64,000 nt of DNA, taken from the NCBI GenBank assembly GCA_022825385.1, contig JAJDWX010000015.1:115831-179830 (forward strand). Direction: 5' to 3'. Position 1 is the first letter of the stretch. Each line of letters begins with the position of its first letter. Both the position numbers and the translations under genes were made by a program. Shown here in pieces: positions 17,189 through 27,123 of the stretch. Below the pieces are notes generated by a model. The model was given only the letters and a program-made list of their open reading frames with translations. It searched no databases and had not been told where the DNA came from. This DNA comes from Rhodothermales bacterium. Its GTDB lineage: Bacteria; Bacteroidota; Rhodothermia; Rhodothermales; VXPQ01.

Positions 17189-19810
17189 TCATCCCCCAAA
17201 ATCCACCTCCAGCACGGAAGCGTCCGGGGACGAAGCGCTCTGGACGCCCGTGAAGGCTTGCATGGCGCCGTCCGGCTCGCCGACGCGGAGCGTGTAGGAG
17301 CCTGCGGCGAACACCTTCGGCGAAAAAGTGGTCCCGGCGATGCGCAGCGTATACGCGATTTCGCCGGTCGCCTCTTCGATCACTTGCACGACCGGGTCCT
17401 GCATTCCGCGCACCTGTATCTGCGGGAGCCAGGCCGCGGCCTCCCGGCCGTAATTATCTTCCTGCCGGATCGCGATGGGCCATCCGGGGTACGGCTCGCC
17501 GTCTTCCGGGTCCACGTGGCGAGGCCAATTGGCTATGCGCAGCATGCGGTCCTCCCGGTTCAGCCGTACGATCCCGTAGCCGGGCGCCCTGTCGTACAGA
17601 TTGCGCGGCTCCATGCCTGTCCGATAGGGATTCGACACCGCAAGCACGGTCATGTGGTTGCCGAATCCGTCCAGAAAATCGCCGGTGTTTTTCGGGGCGC
17701 CTTCCGGGCGATTGGCGCCGGGCATGGGAGGATACCACCTCCGGGGATAAAAATTGGCCACCGAGGGCACGCACAGCGCATAGCCTGCATCGCCCCAGGC
17801 GTCCACGCCGTACCGGATGGTGCTTCCAAGGTGCTGATCCCCCGCAAGATGAAACGCGAATCCCTTGCGAATGGCCCGGATCGCCGCATCGCGCCCGTGT
17901 TTCGGCCAGCCATTGGAATCCATGTCCTGCACGATGCGGTCATAGGGCGCATATTCGCTTGCGTCGAAAATTTCGAGGCGGGGCACCACCACATCGCTTG
18001 GCGCCGCCTGCGGCAGCGTCGCTACATTGGCGAAAATCGTCTGGGACACGAGGAATTTCATCCATGCGCCGTACGACCAGTCCGCCGCCCAATGCTCCAG
18101 AAAATCAAGTTGCCGCTGCCCGAGGAGATCGGCGGTCGGGGCATGCAGCGCTTCCGGGGGATTCGTTGGCTGGTTCTCCGCCCATCCGTTTTCGATGTCG
18201 AGCGAGGCGGGCAGCGCTACCTTGGGCGAGTCTTTCCATTTGCGGTCCTCGATGATCCCGAAACTGACGCCGCCGTACGTCAGGTCGGTGTAATAGACGC
18301 CAATGCCCTGCTCGACGGGCGCGGGGTCGTACGGGGGCGGAAGATGGGCTGTCTGCGTTCGTTGCACGGCGTTCACCCAGGACGCAGGCATCACGTATCC
18401 GCCCGTATCCTGCCGTTCCTTCTTGGTGGCGCCGGGTCCGGTGGCCTTGCCGCCCGCGCCCCAGACGTTGCCATGGTACACGTCATGGTCGTCGGGAATG
18501 GCGACCGTGGGAATATCTTTCGTAAGTTCGCCGTATTCCCAACCGAAGAGGTACCACTTGCGCAGGTAGTCGAGCATCGCTGTGTGGAGCGGTCCCTCCA
18601 CGTAGCCGTATCCGCCTATGCTTTCGTAGATGTTGTCCCCGGTGAAAAGCAGGATGTCCGGGTCGTGCCATGCCACGCGGCGGACCAGGTCGGCGTGCGG
18701 AAATCCAAGGTCGTTGTTTCCCGTGAAGCCTGCCACGACCATCTCTTCCTGGTCTGTCGGATCGCGCCGCACCGTGCCTTCGAGAATATGTTCGACCGTC
18801 CGGCCCGTCGCGCTCGTCAAATCGTACGCGAGGCGATAGGGCGTGTCCAGCGAGTCGGGCCAGTCGGGGATGGCGAAGGTCGCCGTTCGCGCCATGGGAT
18901 CGATCGGGGCCCGTCCAACGTCCTCCCATGCCCCGTCCTTGCGCACGGCAAGCCGAACCTCCTGCGCCTCGTCCTCCGAGAGCGGCGGCATTTGGGCCGT
19001 CATGTAGAGCGTGCCTTTGCTCAGGGTGTGCATGGCGAACAAAACGGGGCCAAAGGCGCGCTCGGGCCAGGCCCGCACCCGCGTACCGTTCGCTTGCCAG
19101 TCTTCAAACCAGAAGCTAGGCCGATTGGTCTCTTCGCGGGACAGCCCGGCGTCGTTGAAATCCACCGTCAACGCCAATCCCCCGGTCAACGCATCGGAGT
19201 CCACGGGCGTCTCCAGCGATTCGAGGACGTTCCCATCCAGATTCTCCAGCCGCAGCCGGAGCGCGTATTGTCCATCCTCTCGTTCCATCGCCCGCATATC
19301 CAGAAATACCCCTTCTTCGGGGATAACGCCTCCCGGAAACGGAGAAATCGAGGAGGCCTCTTCCGAAACGACGAGGACGTCGCCGATGTACAAATGGCCC
19401 GTCGCGGTTACGCCCACGTCCAGCCCGGTTCCCCGCAGCGCCGTGTCCCGGTAATCATGGAACGCGCCGCGCGCGCCGATGCGAAAGCCCGCCCGCCCCG
19501 AATCCGGCAGCGGAACGTCGGAGGCAATGGCTCCGAGGCGGACCCGCAAATGCACGTCCCCGCCTTCTTCGGCCACGTCCCGGACAAGCAGCGCTACGTT
19601 TCGGTTTGGGCGTCGGGTCAGGCATTCCATGCGTCCTTCCCGGATGCGCCAGTCCTGAAGCGGATTCGACCAGTATTCCGGGCCGATCCACGTACGTTCG
19701 ACCAGGGGATGCGCCGCATGGAAAGGCGCCCGGTTCGTCGGGCTGCAACCGGCCCATATCAGGGCGATGGCGCCGCACGCAGTCAGAAAAATCCTTCGGG
19801 ATGCATTCAC
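17189..19810 (-). CDS. PhoD-like metallophosphatase, lipoprotein
   Basis: About 873 residues from a GTG start (VNASRRIFLTACGAIAL). The signal ends in IWAGC, a lipobox, and also carries an SRRIFL Tat-like motif, so a Tat-exported lipoprotein is likely. The first ~350 residues are a beta-rich domain I cannot name. The phosphatase part has LFTGDNIYESIGGYGY, AIPDDHDVYHGNVWG and HLAGDQHLGS, which supply the metal ligands of alkaline phosphatase D-type enzymes. The substrate may be a phosphodiester or phosphomonoester. The track's 150 extra N-terminal residues are an upstream shadow. It lies 56 bp after a sulfatase gene on the same strand, probably co-transcribed. Confidence 0.85.
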   Translation of the reverse strand: MNASRRIFLTACGAIALIWAGCSPTNRAPFHAAHPLVERTWIGPEYWSNPLQDWRIREGRMECLTRRPNRNVALLVRDVAEEGGDVHLRVRLGAIASDVPLPDSGRAGFRIGARGAFHDYRDTALRGTGLDVGVTATGHLYIGDVLVVSEEASSISPFPGGVIPEEGVFLDMRAMEREDGQYALRLRLENLDGNVLESLETPVDSDALTGGLALTVDFNDAGLSREETNRPSFWFEDWQANGTRVRAWPERAFGPVLFAMHTLSKGTLYMTAQMPPLSEDEAQEVRLAVRKDGAWEDVGRAPIDPMARTATFAIPDWPDSLDTPYRLAYDLTSATGRTVEHILEGTVRRDPTDQEEMVVAGFTGNNDLGFPHADLVRRVAWHDPDILLFTGDNIYESIGGYGYVEGPLHTAMLDYLRKWYLFGWEYGELTKDIPTVAIPDDHDVYHGNVWGAGGKATGPGATKKERQDTGGYVMPASWVNAVQRTQTAHLPPPYDPAPVEQGIGVYYTDLTYGGVSFGIIEDRKWKDSPKVALPASLDIENGWAENQPTNPPEALHAPTADLLGQRQLDFLEHWAADWSYGAWMKFLVSQTIFANVATLPQAAPSDVVVPRLEIFDASEYAPYDRIVQDMDSNGWPKHGRDAAIRAIRKGFAFHLAGDQHLGSTIRYGVDAWGDAGYALCVPSVANFYPRRWYPPMPGANRPEGAPKNTGDFLDGFGNHMTVLAVSNPYRTGMEPRNLYDRAPGYGIVRLNREDRMLRIANWPRHVDPEDGEPYPGWPIAIRQEDNYGREAAAWLPQIQVRGMQDPVVQVIEEATGEIAYTLRIAGTTFSPKVFAAGSYTLRVGEPDGAMQAFTGVQSASSPDASVLEVDFGG

Positions 19811-19866
19811 GTATACAGGGGGTTCGGTTTTCGATGTGCGAGAAGGCGCAAAAGCAGACGGCCCGT

Positions 19867-21315
19867 CTACCTTTTGGTCCACTGAATGGGCGACGGGCGA
19901 TGCGCCGCCTGCATGATGCTGTCGAGGCGCGCCGCCACATCGGGATGCTGCGCGGCCAGGTCGGTCGTTTCCGAAAGGTCCGCACGCAGATCGTACACCT
20001 CGATAGCGTCCTGCGCGGGCCTGCGCACCCCTTTCCACGAACCGAGCCGCACGGCCTGCGCCATGCCGTCCTCGTGGAATTCCCAGTACAGATATTCGTG
20101 TTCGCGCTGGTTCTGCGGGCGGCCCAGCAAGGTCGGCGTCATGTCGATTCCGTCGATGCCTTTCGGGGGCGCCGCGCCGGCCAGGGACGCGAACGTCGGC
20201 AGGATATCGGGGAAATATCCCACATGATCCGTGACGCTTCCCGCTTCCACGCTTCCCGGCCACCAGGCAATGGCGGGTACGCGGACGCCGCCCTCGTACA
20301 AATCCCGCTTGATGCCCCGAAGCGGTCCGTTCGAATCGAAATATTCCGGGTCGCGTCCCCCTTCGCGGTGCGGCCCGTTGTCGCTGGCGAAGAACACAAG
20401 GGTATTTTCGGCAATGCCGTGTTCCTCGAGGCGATCCAGCAAACGGCCTATGTCGGCGTCCATCCGGGTAACCATGGCCGCCATGCCCTTCTCTGCGTCC
20501 GGCCAGTCCATTTGCTCGTAGCGTTCGTAGTCGGGCACTTCCATGCCCCGGGGCCCCGCCTCGTTGTTGGCGTGGGGAATCGTCAGGGCGAGATAGAGCA
20601 TAAACGGCCCTTCCCGGTTCCGGTCGACGAAGGCCAGCGCCGAATCCGCAATCAGGTCGTGGCTGTAGGTGATCTTGTCGAGGGCTTCGCCGGCGCCGTC
20701 TCCGCGCCTTGGCTCGGGCATCCTGTTGCCGGGCACCGCTACGCTGTCCTCGTTGTGGAAAAGAAATTCGGTATAGTAATTATGCGCGTGCCGCTGTCCG
20801 AGGTAGCCGAAAAAATAATCGAAGCCCTGTCGGTTCGGGTGGCCCGGGGTGTCGGGGCCGCCCAGCCCCCATTTGCCCACAAGCGCCGTCCGGTATCCGG
20901 CTTCCTGCAGCACCTCGGCGAAGGTTACGACCGAATCGGGGAGGGGCTCCTGTCCGTAGGGCCGTATTTCCTTGTTTCCCCGGATGTAGGTATGCCCCGT
21001 GTGCCGCCCGTCCATGAGTACGCTGCGCGACGGAGCGCACACGGTCGAACCGGAATAGAACTGCGTAAACCGGAGGCCTTCCGCCGCCATGCGGTCCAGC
21101 CGGGGCGTAGCGATGCTGGCTTGTCCGTACGCGCCCACGTCTGCGTAGCCGAGGTCGTCGGCCAGAATGAACACCAGGTTCGGCGGCGCGGCTTCGGGGG
21201 CGGCCTCGTGGTCCTGGCCCGTTTCGCCGCATCCGGCCAGGCTCCATGCCGCGAGGCCCAGCGCAAGCGGCAGGGCCGCGCGCCCTCTTTTGCTTCGAAA
21301 CCGTTCGTATCGCAT
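19867..21315 (-). CDS. Sulfatase, lipoprotein
   Basis: A 482-residue type I sulfatase with lipobox LAGC at about residue 27. Present are ADDLGYADVGAYG, the formylglycine motif VCAPSRSVLMDGRHTG, LVGKWGLGGPD, and the second metal site FASDNGPHREGG. It is the closest relative in this window of the internally deleted copy at 2691-3485 and shows what that copy lost. As a cell-surface lipoprotein it would desulfate glycans before uptake. It leads the phosphatase gene at 17189-19810. Confidence 0.93.
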   Translation of the reverse strand: MRYERFRSKRGRAALPLALGLAAWSLAGCGETGQDHEAAPEAAPPNLVFILADDLGYADVGAYGQASIATPRLDRMAAEGLRFTQFYSGSTVCAPSRSVLMDGRHTGHTYIRGNKEIRPYGQEPLPDSVVTFAEVLQEAGYRTALVGKWGLGGPDTPGHPNRQGFDYFFGYLGQRHAHNYYTEFLFHNEDSVAVPGNRMPEPRRGDGAGEALDKITYSHDLIADSALAFVDRNREGPFMLYLALTIPHANNEAGPRGMEVPDYERYEQMDWPDAEKGMAAMVTRMDADIGRLLDRLEEHGIAENTLVFFASDNGPHREGGRDPEYFDSNGPLRGIKRDLYEGGVRVPAIAWWPGSVEAGSVTDHVGYFPDILPTFASLAGAAPPKGIDGIDMTPTLLGRPQNQREHEYLYWEFHEDGMAQAVRLGSWKGVRRPAQDAIEVYDLRADLSETTDLAAQHPDVAARLDSIMQAAHRPSPIQWTKR

Positions 21316-21599
21316 AGCGAAGGGATTTTGATCAGCGTATCCTTCCTATTCGTATTCCTGTTTGAGCAACCATGGATCCGATGTGCGCACTTCGAAATCC
21401 CACACCATCTCCCGGTAGGCAGCCAGCGCCTCGACGTACGCTGGAAGATACGCCAGATTTTCCGAAAAGCCTGTTTTATTGCCTGTCGCCTGCCGCCGGG
21501 GAGGCGATTGGCTCCTCAAAATTATGGGAACAAGGACCTGATTTCGTCGGTTGCTCTACAGCGAAAAATTAACCGAAAAAAACGTCCGTGCGAAGGAAT

Positions 21600-23021
21600 A
21601 TGTCGAGCAGCGCAGCAATGATCGATCTTTTCAGGGAGCAACCGACAGGGATGCTGCCCGACCAGGCTGCGCAGAGCCGTTCGCCCTCGTTGCAGGAAGC
21701 GCTGCGATCCGATCTGGGATTTCACGGTACCAGCGGCAAATACGCAACGCATGGCTGGCATCCATTTCCTGCGAAGTTTCCTCCGCAGTTGCCCCATTTG
21801 TTCATAGAAACCCTGTCTGCGCCCGGCGAAACGGTGCTTGACCCCATGCTCGGCTCGGGCACCACGCTGGTCGAAGCCCAGAGGCTGGGGCGCCGGGCTA
21901 TCGGATGCGACATCGATCCGTTGGCCCGATTGATTTCGGCAGCCAAACTGACGCCGACGAATCCGATGGACGCGCTCGTCGCGGGTCGCAAAATCCTGGA
22001 AGAAGCGAAACGTATCTACAGGCTGCGCCGCGAAGCGCTTGAGGCGGATCGACTTCGTCGGTTTGACGCCAAAACGCTGTCTTTTGTAGACTATTGGTTT
22101 CCGAGGCAACAGCAACTGGAATTATTGTCCCTCCTTAAATGCATAGAGGCGGAGGGCGAGCATTCGATGCGGCAATTCTTTCAGGTCGTTTTCTCCTCGA
22201 CCATTATTGCTAAATCCGGCGGCGTTTCGCTGGCTCGGGATCTTGCCCATACCCGGCCTCACCGGGTCATGGACAAAAATCCGAATTCCGCGTTCCCGGA
22301 ATTCGAGAAACGACTGAAAAACAATCTGCGTTCTCATGCCGGCGGCAACGGACCCGGCGCTTACGCGAATCGTACGGATATCCCGGACGCCTGCAAGGGC
22401 AACGGCGAAGCGCGCGGCAAGCATATGGTCTCTTCTTGCAGGGCGGACGTTTTTGAGGCTGCCGCAGACAACACCGGATTGCCCGCAGAAAGCGTCGATC
22501 TGATCGTAACCTCTCCTCCTTACGCCAACAACGCCATCGACTATATGCGCGCGCATAAGTTTTCCCTGGTCTGGCTGGGCTGGCCAATAGACGAATTGAC
22601 CAATATCAGGAAACAGTATCTCGGACATGACGCGCTGGGCGAAAAATCGTATGCGTCGTTGCCGGAACAATGCGAATCGACGCTCGTGGCGCTGGGGCAG
22701 GTCGATGAGAAAAAATCGGCGGTGTTGCGGCGATATTTTGGCGAAATGCGCGCTGTGATCCGGGAAATGCATCGGGTACTGAAACAGGAAAAGGCAGCTG
22801 TCATTGTGGTCGGCACGTCTGTATTGCGCGGCATAGATGTGGAAACGCACAAAGGACTTGCCGCAATAGGAGAAAATATTGGCTTTAGGCTGGAAGGCAT
22901 CGGCGTTCGGCGGCTTGACCGCGACAAACGCATGATGCCCGCTCGTTGGGGCAAGGCTCGGCAATCGCAGATTGAAGAACGCATGCACGAAGAATACGTA
23001 ATCGGACTGCGCAAGCCATGA
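21600..23021 (+). CDS. DNA methyltransferase of type II R-M (N4-cytosine/N6-adenine type)
   Basis: About 473 residues. The SAM-binding motif is VLDPMLGSGTTLVEAQ and the catalytic motif is TSPPYANNAIDYMRAHKFS, where S-P-P-Y points to amino (N4-cytosine or N6-adenine) rather than C5 methylation. The two motifs are in beta-type permuted order only in part; motif I comes first. I prefer the ATG at 21600 (MSSSAAMIDLF), preceded by AAGGA, over the GTG at 21588. Its stop overlaps the endonuclease start as ATGA. It should protect the recognition site of that enzyme. Confidence 0.88.
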   Translation: MSSSAAMIDLFREQPTGMLPDQAAQSRSPSLQEALRSDLGFHGTSGKYATHGWHPFPAKFPPQLPHLFIETLSAPGETVLDPMLGSGTTLVEAQRLGRRAIGCDIDPLARLISAAKLTPTNPMDALVAGRKILEEAKRIYRLRREALEADRLRRFDAKTLSFVDYWFPRQQQLELLSLLKCIEAEGEHSMRQFFQVVFSSTIIAKSGGVSLARDLAHTRPHRVMDKNPNSAFPEFEKRLKNNLRSHAGGNGPGAYANRTDIPDACKGNGEARGKHMVSSCRADVFEAAADNTGLPAESVDLIVTSPPYANNAIDYMRAHKFSLVWLGWPIDELTNIRKQYLGHDALGEKSYASLPEQCESTLVALGQVDEKKSAVLRRYFGEMRAVIREMHRVLKQEKAAVIVVGTSVLRGIDVETHKGLAAIGENIGFRLEGIGVRRLDRDKRMMPARWGKARQSQIEERMHEEYVIGLRKP

Positions 23022-23854
23022 CTAAGGGGAAAATCGGCAGGCTTCGGGAGGCATATCACGATACCCTGTTCAAGCATGTGCTTCGCGTAAACGAATCCGG
23101 CGCTCCGAACAATGCCGATGGCGGTAGCAGGTCCAGCGTTAAAACCGCGAAGGGCATTATTGAACGCATCGGCCTCGAACCGGTCAAGGGACATATTCCG
23201 GGACAAACGGCGGGGCAGAAATTCGAGGAAATAACTCGCGATTTCCTTCGCGAGGCATTCGTATTGCTAAAACATATGCGCCCTGGAGATTGGGAATTCT
23301 CGCTCGGCGAGAACATTCAGCGTTTCGAGCAATATCGGCATCTGGCGGATGTGTCGCGCTTGATCGAAACCCATCGGGAATTAAGAACGGTATTCAGCGA
23401 TTATATTGTAACGCCGGACATCGTGGTCTCTCGAAAACCCGTCGGCAATGACACGATCAATACCTGCGATATGCTTGTGGGAGACGCGAATATAGCAGCC
23501 CATACGCCCCTGCGCAAGTCCAATTCGGACTGGAATATTTTACATGCGAGCGTATCGTGTAAATGGACGCTTCGTAGCGATCGGTCGCAGAATGCGCGTA
23601 CCGAGGGCTTGAACCTGATTCGCAATCGAAAGGGTAAATCTCCCCACATAGTGGTCGTGACTGCCGAACCGCTGCCCAGCCGACTTGCGTCGCTTGCCTT
23701 GGGGACAGGAGATATAGATTGCGTTTACCATTTTGCGTTATCGGAATTGCAGGCGGCGACATCCAGCGAAACAGACATCGATCTGTTGAATACGCTGGTC
23801 GAAGGAAGTCGTTTGCGCGACATCAGCGATCTTCCCTTCGATCTCTCCGCCTGA
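23018..23854 (+). CDS. NgoMIV-family type II restriction endonuclease
   Basis: A 278-residue restriction enzyme. The block VSCKWTLRSDRSQNARTEGL followed by KGKSPHIVVVTAEPLPSRLA and GTGDIDCVYHFAL is the highly conserved C-terminal part of the NgoMIV family. The aspartate in VTPDIVVSR and the S-C-K of the KW block are the expected metal-binding/catalytic residues. NgoMIV cuts GCCGGC; whether this homologue shares the site is inference. It is coupled to the methyltransferase gene by a four-base overlap and forms a compact type II system. Confidence 0.88.
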   Translation: MTKGKIGRLREAYHDTLFKHVLRVNESGAPNNADGGSRSSVKTAKGIIERIGLEPVKGHIPGQTAGQKFEEITRDFLREAFVLLKHMRPGDWEFSLGENIQRFEQYRHLADVSRLIETHRELRTVFSDYIVTPDIVVSRKPVGNDTINTCDMLVGDANIAAHTPLRKSNSDWNILHASVSCKWTLRSDRSQNARTEGLNLIRNRKGKSPHIVVVTAEPLPSRLASLALGTGDIDCVYHFALSELQAATSSETDIDLLNTLVEGSRLRDISDLPFDLSA

Positions 23855-24005
23855 TCTACTCTACATCCTCTCCCGCCTCTTGCGCGTTAACGCGGCAGGA
23901 AGTATCCTTGTGTTTCGCGCCGGATTCGGAAACGCAGCGGGCGCCCGCCGTCCGCCGCGCTTTCCGCGCGCCGCATCGCTATCATCCACAAGCGCCGCCC
24001 CCGCC

Positions 24006-27000
24006 ATGCGCCCTTGCCTTCCTTTCGCAGGCCTGCTCCTGCTTGCCGCTGTTTTTTGCTCGACCGTCGCCGCGGCGCCCGCGTCTCGCCCGGACGCCCC
24101 ATCCACCGTGTCCGTCCTGTTCCTCGGCGACGACGGGCACCACCAGCCCGCCTCTCGCGCCCAGATTGTCATCTCCACGCTGTACCAGACGGGCGTGGAC
24201 ATTTTCTATACGGACGAAGTCGAGGATATCAACCTCGAACATATGCGCCAGTTCGACGCGGTCGTTTTCTACGCCAATTATATGGAAATGACGCCCGCGC
24301 AGGAACAGGCCCTCCTGGATTATGTCGCGGAGGGCGGCGGATTCGTTGCGCTGCATTGCGCCTCGGGCATGTTCCGCAACTCGGAGGCGTACATCGCGCT
24401 GGTGGGGGCCGCTTTCGACCGCCATGGCGTTGGCGTGGTGCGGACGGAACGCACCGAGGCGGCCCACCCCGCTATCCTTGGCGTACCGGAATTCGAAAGT
24501 TGGGACGAAACGTACGTCCACAAGCAGCACAACCCCGACCGTACCGTGCTGGAAGTGCGCCGCGAAGGGGATCACGTGGAGCCGTGGACCTGGGTTCGGA
24601 CGCATGGAGAAGGGCGCGTATTTTACACAGCCTGGGGACACGACGAACGGACCTGGTCGCAGCCGGGTTTTCAGCAACTGGTCGCGCGGGGCATAAAATG
24701 GACCGCCGGAGACTGGGCGCTCGACGTCGCTCCCCGATCCATGCCGTACGAATACGTCGATGCGGTATTGCCTTCGCTCGAATACAATTCGAACCCGGAA
24801 AACGAGCGCAAACTGCGCCCCATGCAGTTGCCCGTGGACATTGAAACCTCCATGTCCCGCATGGTCGCGCCGCCGGGGTTCGAGGTCGAACTCTTTGCGG
24901 CGGAGCCCGACATCGTCAAACCCATCTATATGGCGTGGGACGAACGCGGCAGGCTATGGATTGCAGAAACCATAGATTATCCGAACAAGCTTCAGGAAGA
25001 GGTCGGCCAGGGCAACGACCGCATCACCATTCTCGAAGACACGGACGGGGACGGCCGGGCCGACGCGTTCAAGGTGTTCGCCGAAAACCTGAGCATCCCC
25101 ACCGGCTTCGCCTTTGCGAACGGCGGCGTCGTGGTGGTGCAGGCGCCGTACACCTTTTTTCTGAAGGATACGGACGGGGACGACAAGGCCGACGTGCGGG
25201 AAACGCTGTTCGAGGGCTGGGGAACGTTCGACACGCATGCGGGCCCCAACAATATCCGGATGGGTTTCGACAACTGGATATGGGGCGTGGTGGGGTATTC
25301 GGGCTTCGAGGGCGTGGTCGGCGGCGAATCGCACCGTTTCCCGATGGGTTTCTTCCGATTCAAACCGGACGGATCCCAACTGGAATTCGTGCGCATGACG
25401 AACAACAACACCTGGGGGTTCGGCTTTAGCGAGGAGGGAATTCCCTTTGCTTCGACAGCCAACAACAATCCCAGCGTCTACATGCCGATTCCAAACCGGT
25501 ACTACGAGGCCGTGCGCGGCTGGGCGCCCGAGCGGCTCGGAACCATTGCAGAGGACCGCCGCGTCCATCCCGTGACCACCCGCACCCGTCAGGGGGACTG
25601 GAAAGGGAATTATACCGCCGGGTCCGGACACGCCTTGTATACCGCGCGCGATTTCCCCGAGAAATACTGGAATCGCATTGCGTTCGTCGCCGGCCCCACG
25701 GTCCGTACGCTGGGCCGATTCGCTATCGAGCCGGACGGCAGCGACTACAAGGCGCTCAACAAATGGAACATGCTCGCGAGCGACGACGAATGGACCATTC
25801 CCATCCTTGCCGAGGTGGGTCCCGACGGCGCGCTCTGGATGGTGGATTGGTATAATTACATCCCGCAACATAATCTTGGTCCGTTCCGGGAAGGCTGGGA
25901 GCACGGGAAAAACAATGCGTACGTAACCGATTTGCGGGACCGCGAGCATGGCCGCATTTACCGTATCGTGCACAAGGACGCCGCTTCGGGCGAAGCCATG
26001 GACCTCTCCGGCGCCTCGCCGCAGGAACTCGTCGCCGCGCTTCGCAACGACAACATGTTCTGGCGGCAAACCGCGCAGCGCCTTCTTGTAGACCGTGGCG
26101 AGCAGAACGTGGCGGCGGATTTGTACGACCTGGTGCGCGATCCGTCCATGGACAGGCTGGGACTGAACCCCGGCGCGGTGCACGCCCTGTGGACGCTCCA
26201 CGGCCTGGGCATGCTGGACAGCCCGGACGGCGAAGCCTTCGCGGTCGCCGCGGAAGCGCTGGGCCATCCCTCTGCCGCCGTGCGCCGCGCCGCCGCGCAG
26301 GCATTGCCGCCTTCCGCCGCCACGCGCGACGCCCTCGCGGCGCACGCGGCGCTGGAAGACGAAGACGCGCGCGTCCGGCTGGCTGCATTGCTTGCGCTCG
26401 CAGACAGCCCCCCGTCCGACGCCACCGGGGCCGCCGTCTTCGCCATGCTTGCCGCGCCCGAAAATGCGCAGGACGCCTGGATTCCGCACGCCGCCACGGC
26501 GGCGGGCGCGCAACACGCCCGAGGTTTTCTGCGGGCCGCCAACAATGCGGACGCCTTGACTGGTGCCGTCAAGGAAGCCGTCGGACATGTGGCGTTTCAC
26601 CGCATGAGCGGCATGCTGGACGGAGAAATAACCACGATGGACAGGGCCGGGGGCGCCGCGGAAGGCGCCGGCGCTTCGCGAGGCGGCAAGCGCCCGGACC
26701 GCGACGGGGTGATTACGATCGCTTCCACAGGGGACGATATGGCCTTCGACGCCCGGTTTATCGAGGCGACGGCAGGCGAGCCCGTAACGATCCGGTTCGT
26801 GAATAACGCCACTTCGCCGGCCATGACGCACAACGTGGTGGTGCTCGAACAGTGGGAATACGTTAATCCGGTGGGCCTGGCCGCGCTTGCGGCGGCGGAG
26901 CACGATTACATTCCGCTCGAGCACGAGGAAAAGATCATTGCCTGGACTCCCACGGCGGGGCCTGGAGAAACCGTCGAAGTCACGTTCACGATGCCGCCGC

Positions 27001-27104
27001 CCGGCGATTACCCCTTCATTTGCACCTATGCGGGCCATTATGTGGCGATGCAAGGCGTACTGGTTTCGCTGGACCCGGAGCGCGAACCGGAAGGAGATAA
27101 TTAA
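24006..27104 (+). CDS. ThuA / PVC-type dehydrogenase / HEAT / cupredoxin multidomain protein
   Basis: About 1032 residues from the ATG at MRPCLPFAGLLLLAAVF, a signal peptide. Order: ThuA-like domain (~35-240; VLFLGDDGHHQPASR, GFVALHCASG), a PVC-type membrane-bound dehydrogenase propeller (~265-660; GFEVELFAAEPDIVKPIY, TILEDTDGDGRADAFKVFA), HEAT-like repeats (~700-900), and a C-terminal cupredoxin. Type I copper ligands are visible as His in MTHNVVVL and Cys, His and Met in FICTYAGHYVAM. Many relatives end in a cytochrome c domain; here no CxxCH is present and copper appears to replace heme. It probably oxidises a sugar in the periplasm and passes electrons to copper. Confidence 0.87.
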   Translation: MRPCLPFAGLLLLAAVFCSTVAAAPASRPDAPSTVSVLFLGDDGHHQPASRAQIVISTLYQTGVDIFYTDEVEDINLEHMRQFDAVVFYANYMEMTPAQEQALLDYVAEGGGFVALHCASGMFRNSEAYIALVGAAFDRHGVGVVRTERTEAAHPAILGVPEFESWDETYVHKQHNPDRTVLEVRREGDHVEPWTWVRTHGEGRVFYTAWGHDERTWSQPGFQQLVARGIKWTAGDWALDVAPRSMPYEYVDAVLPSLEYNSNPENERKLRPMQLPVDIETSMSRMVAPPGFEVELFAAEPDIVKPIYMAWDERGRLWIAETIDYPNKLQEEVGQGNDRITILEDTDGDGRADAFKVFAENLSIPTGFAFANGGVVVVQAPYTFFLKDTDGDDKADVRETLFEGWGTFDTHAGPNNIRMGFDNWIWGVVGYSGFEGVVGGESHRFPMGFFRFKPDGSQLEFVRMTNNNTWGFGFSEEGIPFASTANNNPSVYMPIPNRYYEAVRGWAPERLGTIAEDRRVHPVTTRTRQGDWKGNYTAGSGHALYTARDFPEKYWNRIAFVAGPTVRTLGRFAIEPDGSDYKALNKWNMLASDDEWTIPILAEVGPDGALWMVDWYNYIPQHNLGPFREGWEHGKNNAYVTDLRDREHGRIYRIVHKDAASGEAMDLSGASPQELVAALRNDNMFWRQTAQRLLVDRGEQNVAADLYDLVRDPSMDRLGLNPGAVHALWTLHGLGMLDSPDGEAFAVAAEALGHPSAAVRRAAAQALPPSAATRDALAAHAALEDEDARVRLAALLALADSPPSDATGAAVFAMLAAPENAQDAWIPHAATAAGAQHARGFLRAANNADALTGAVKEAVGHVAFHRMSGMLDGEITTMDRAGGAAEGAGASRGGKRPDRDGVITIASTGDDMAFDARFIEATAGEPVTIRFVNNATSPAMTHNVVVLEQWEYVNPVGLAALAAAEHDYIPLEHEEKIIAWTPTAGPGETVEVTFTMPPPGDYPFICTYAGHYVAMQGVLVSLDPEREPEGDN

Positions 27105-27123
27105 GGATACTCTGATCAAAACC

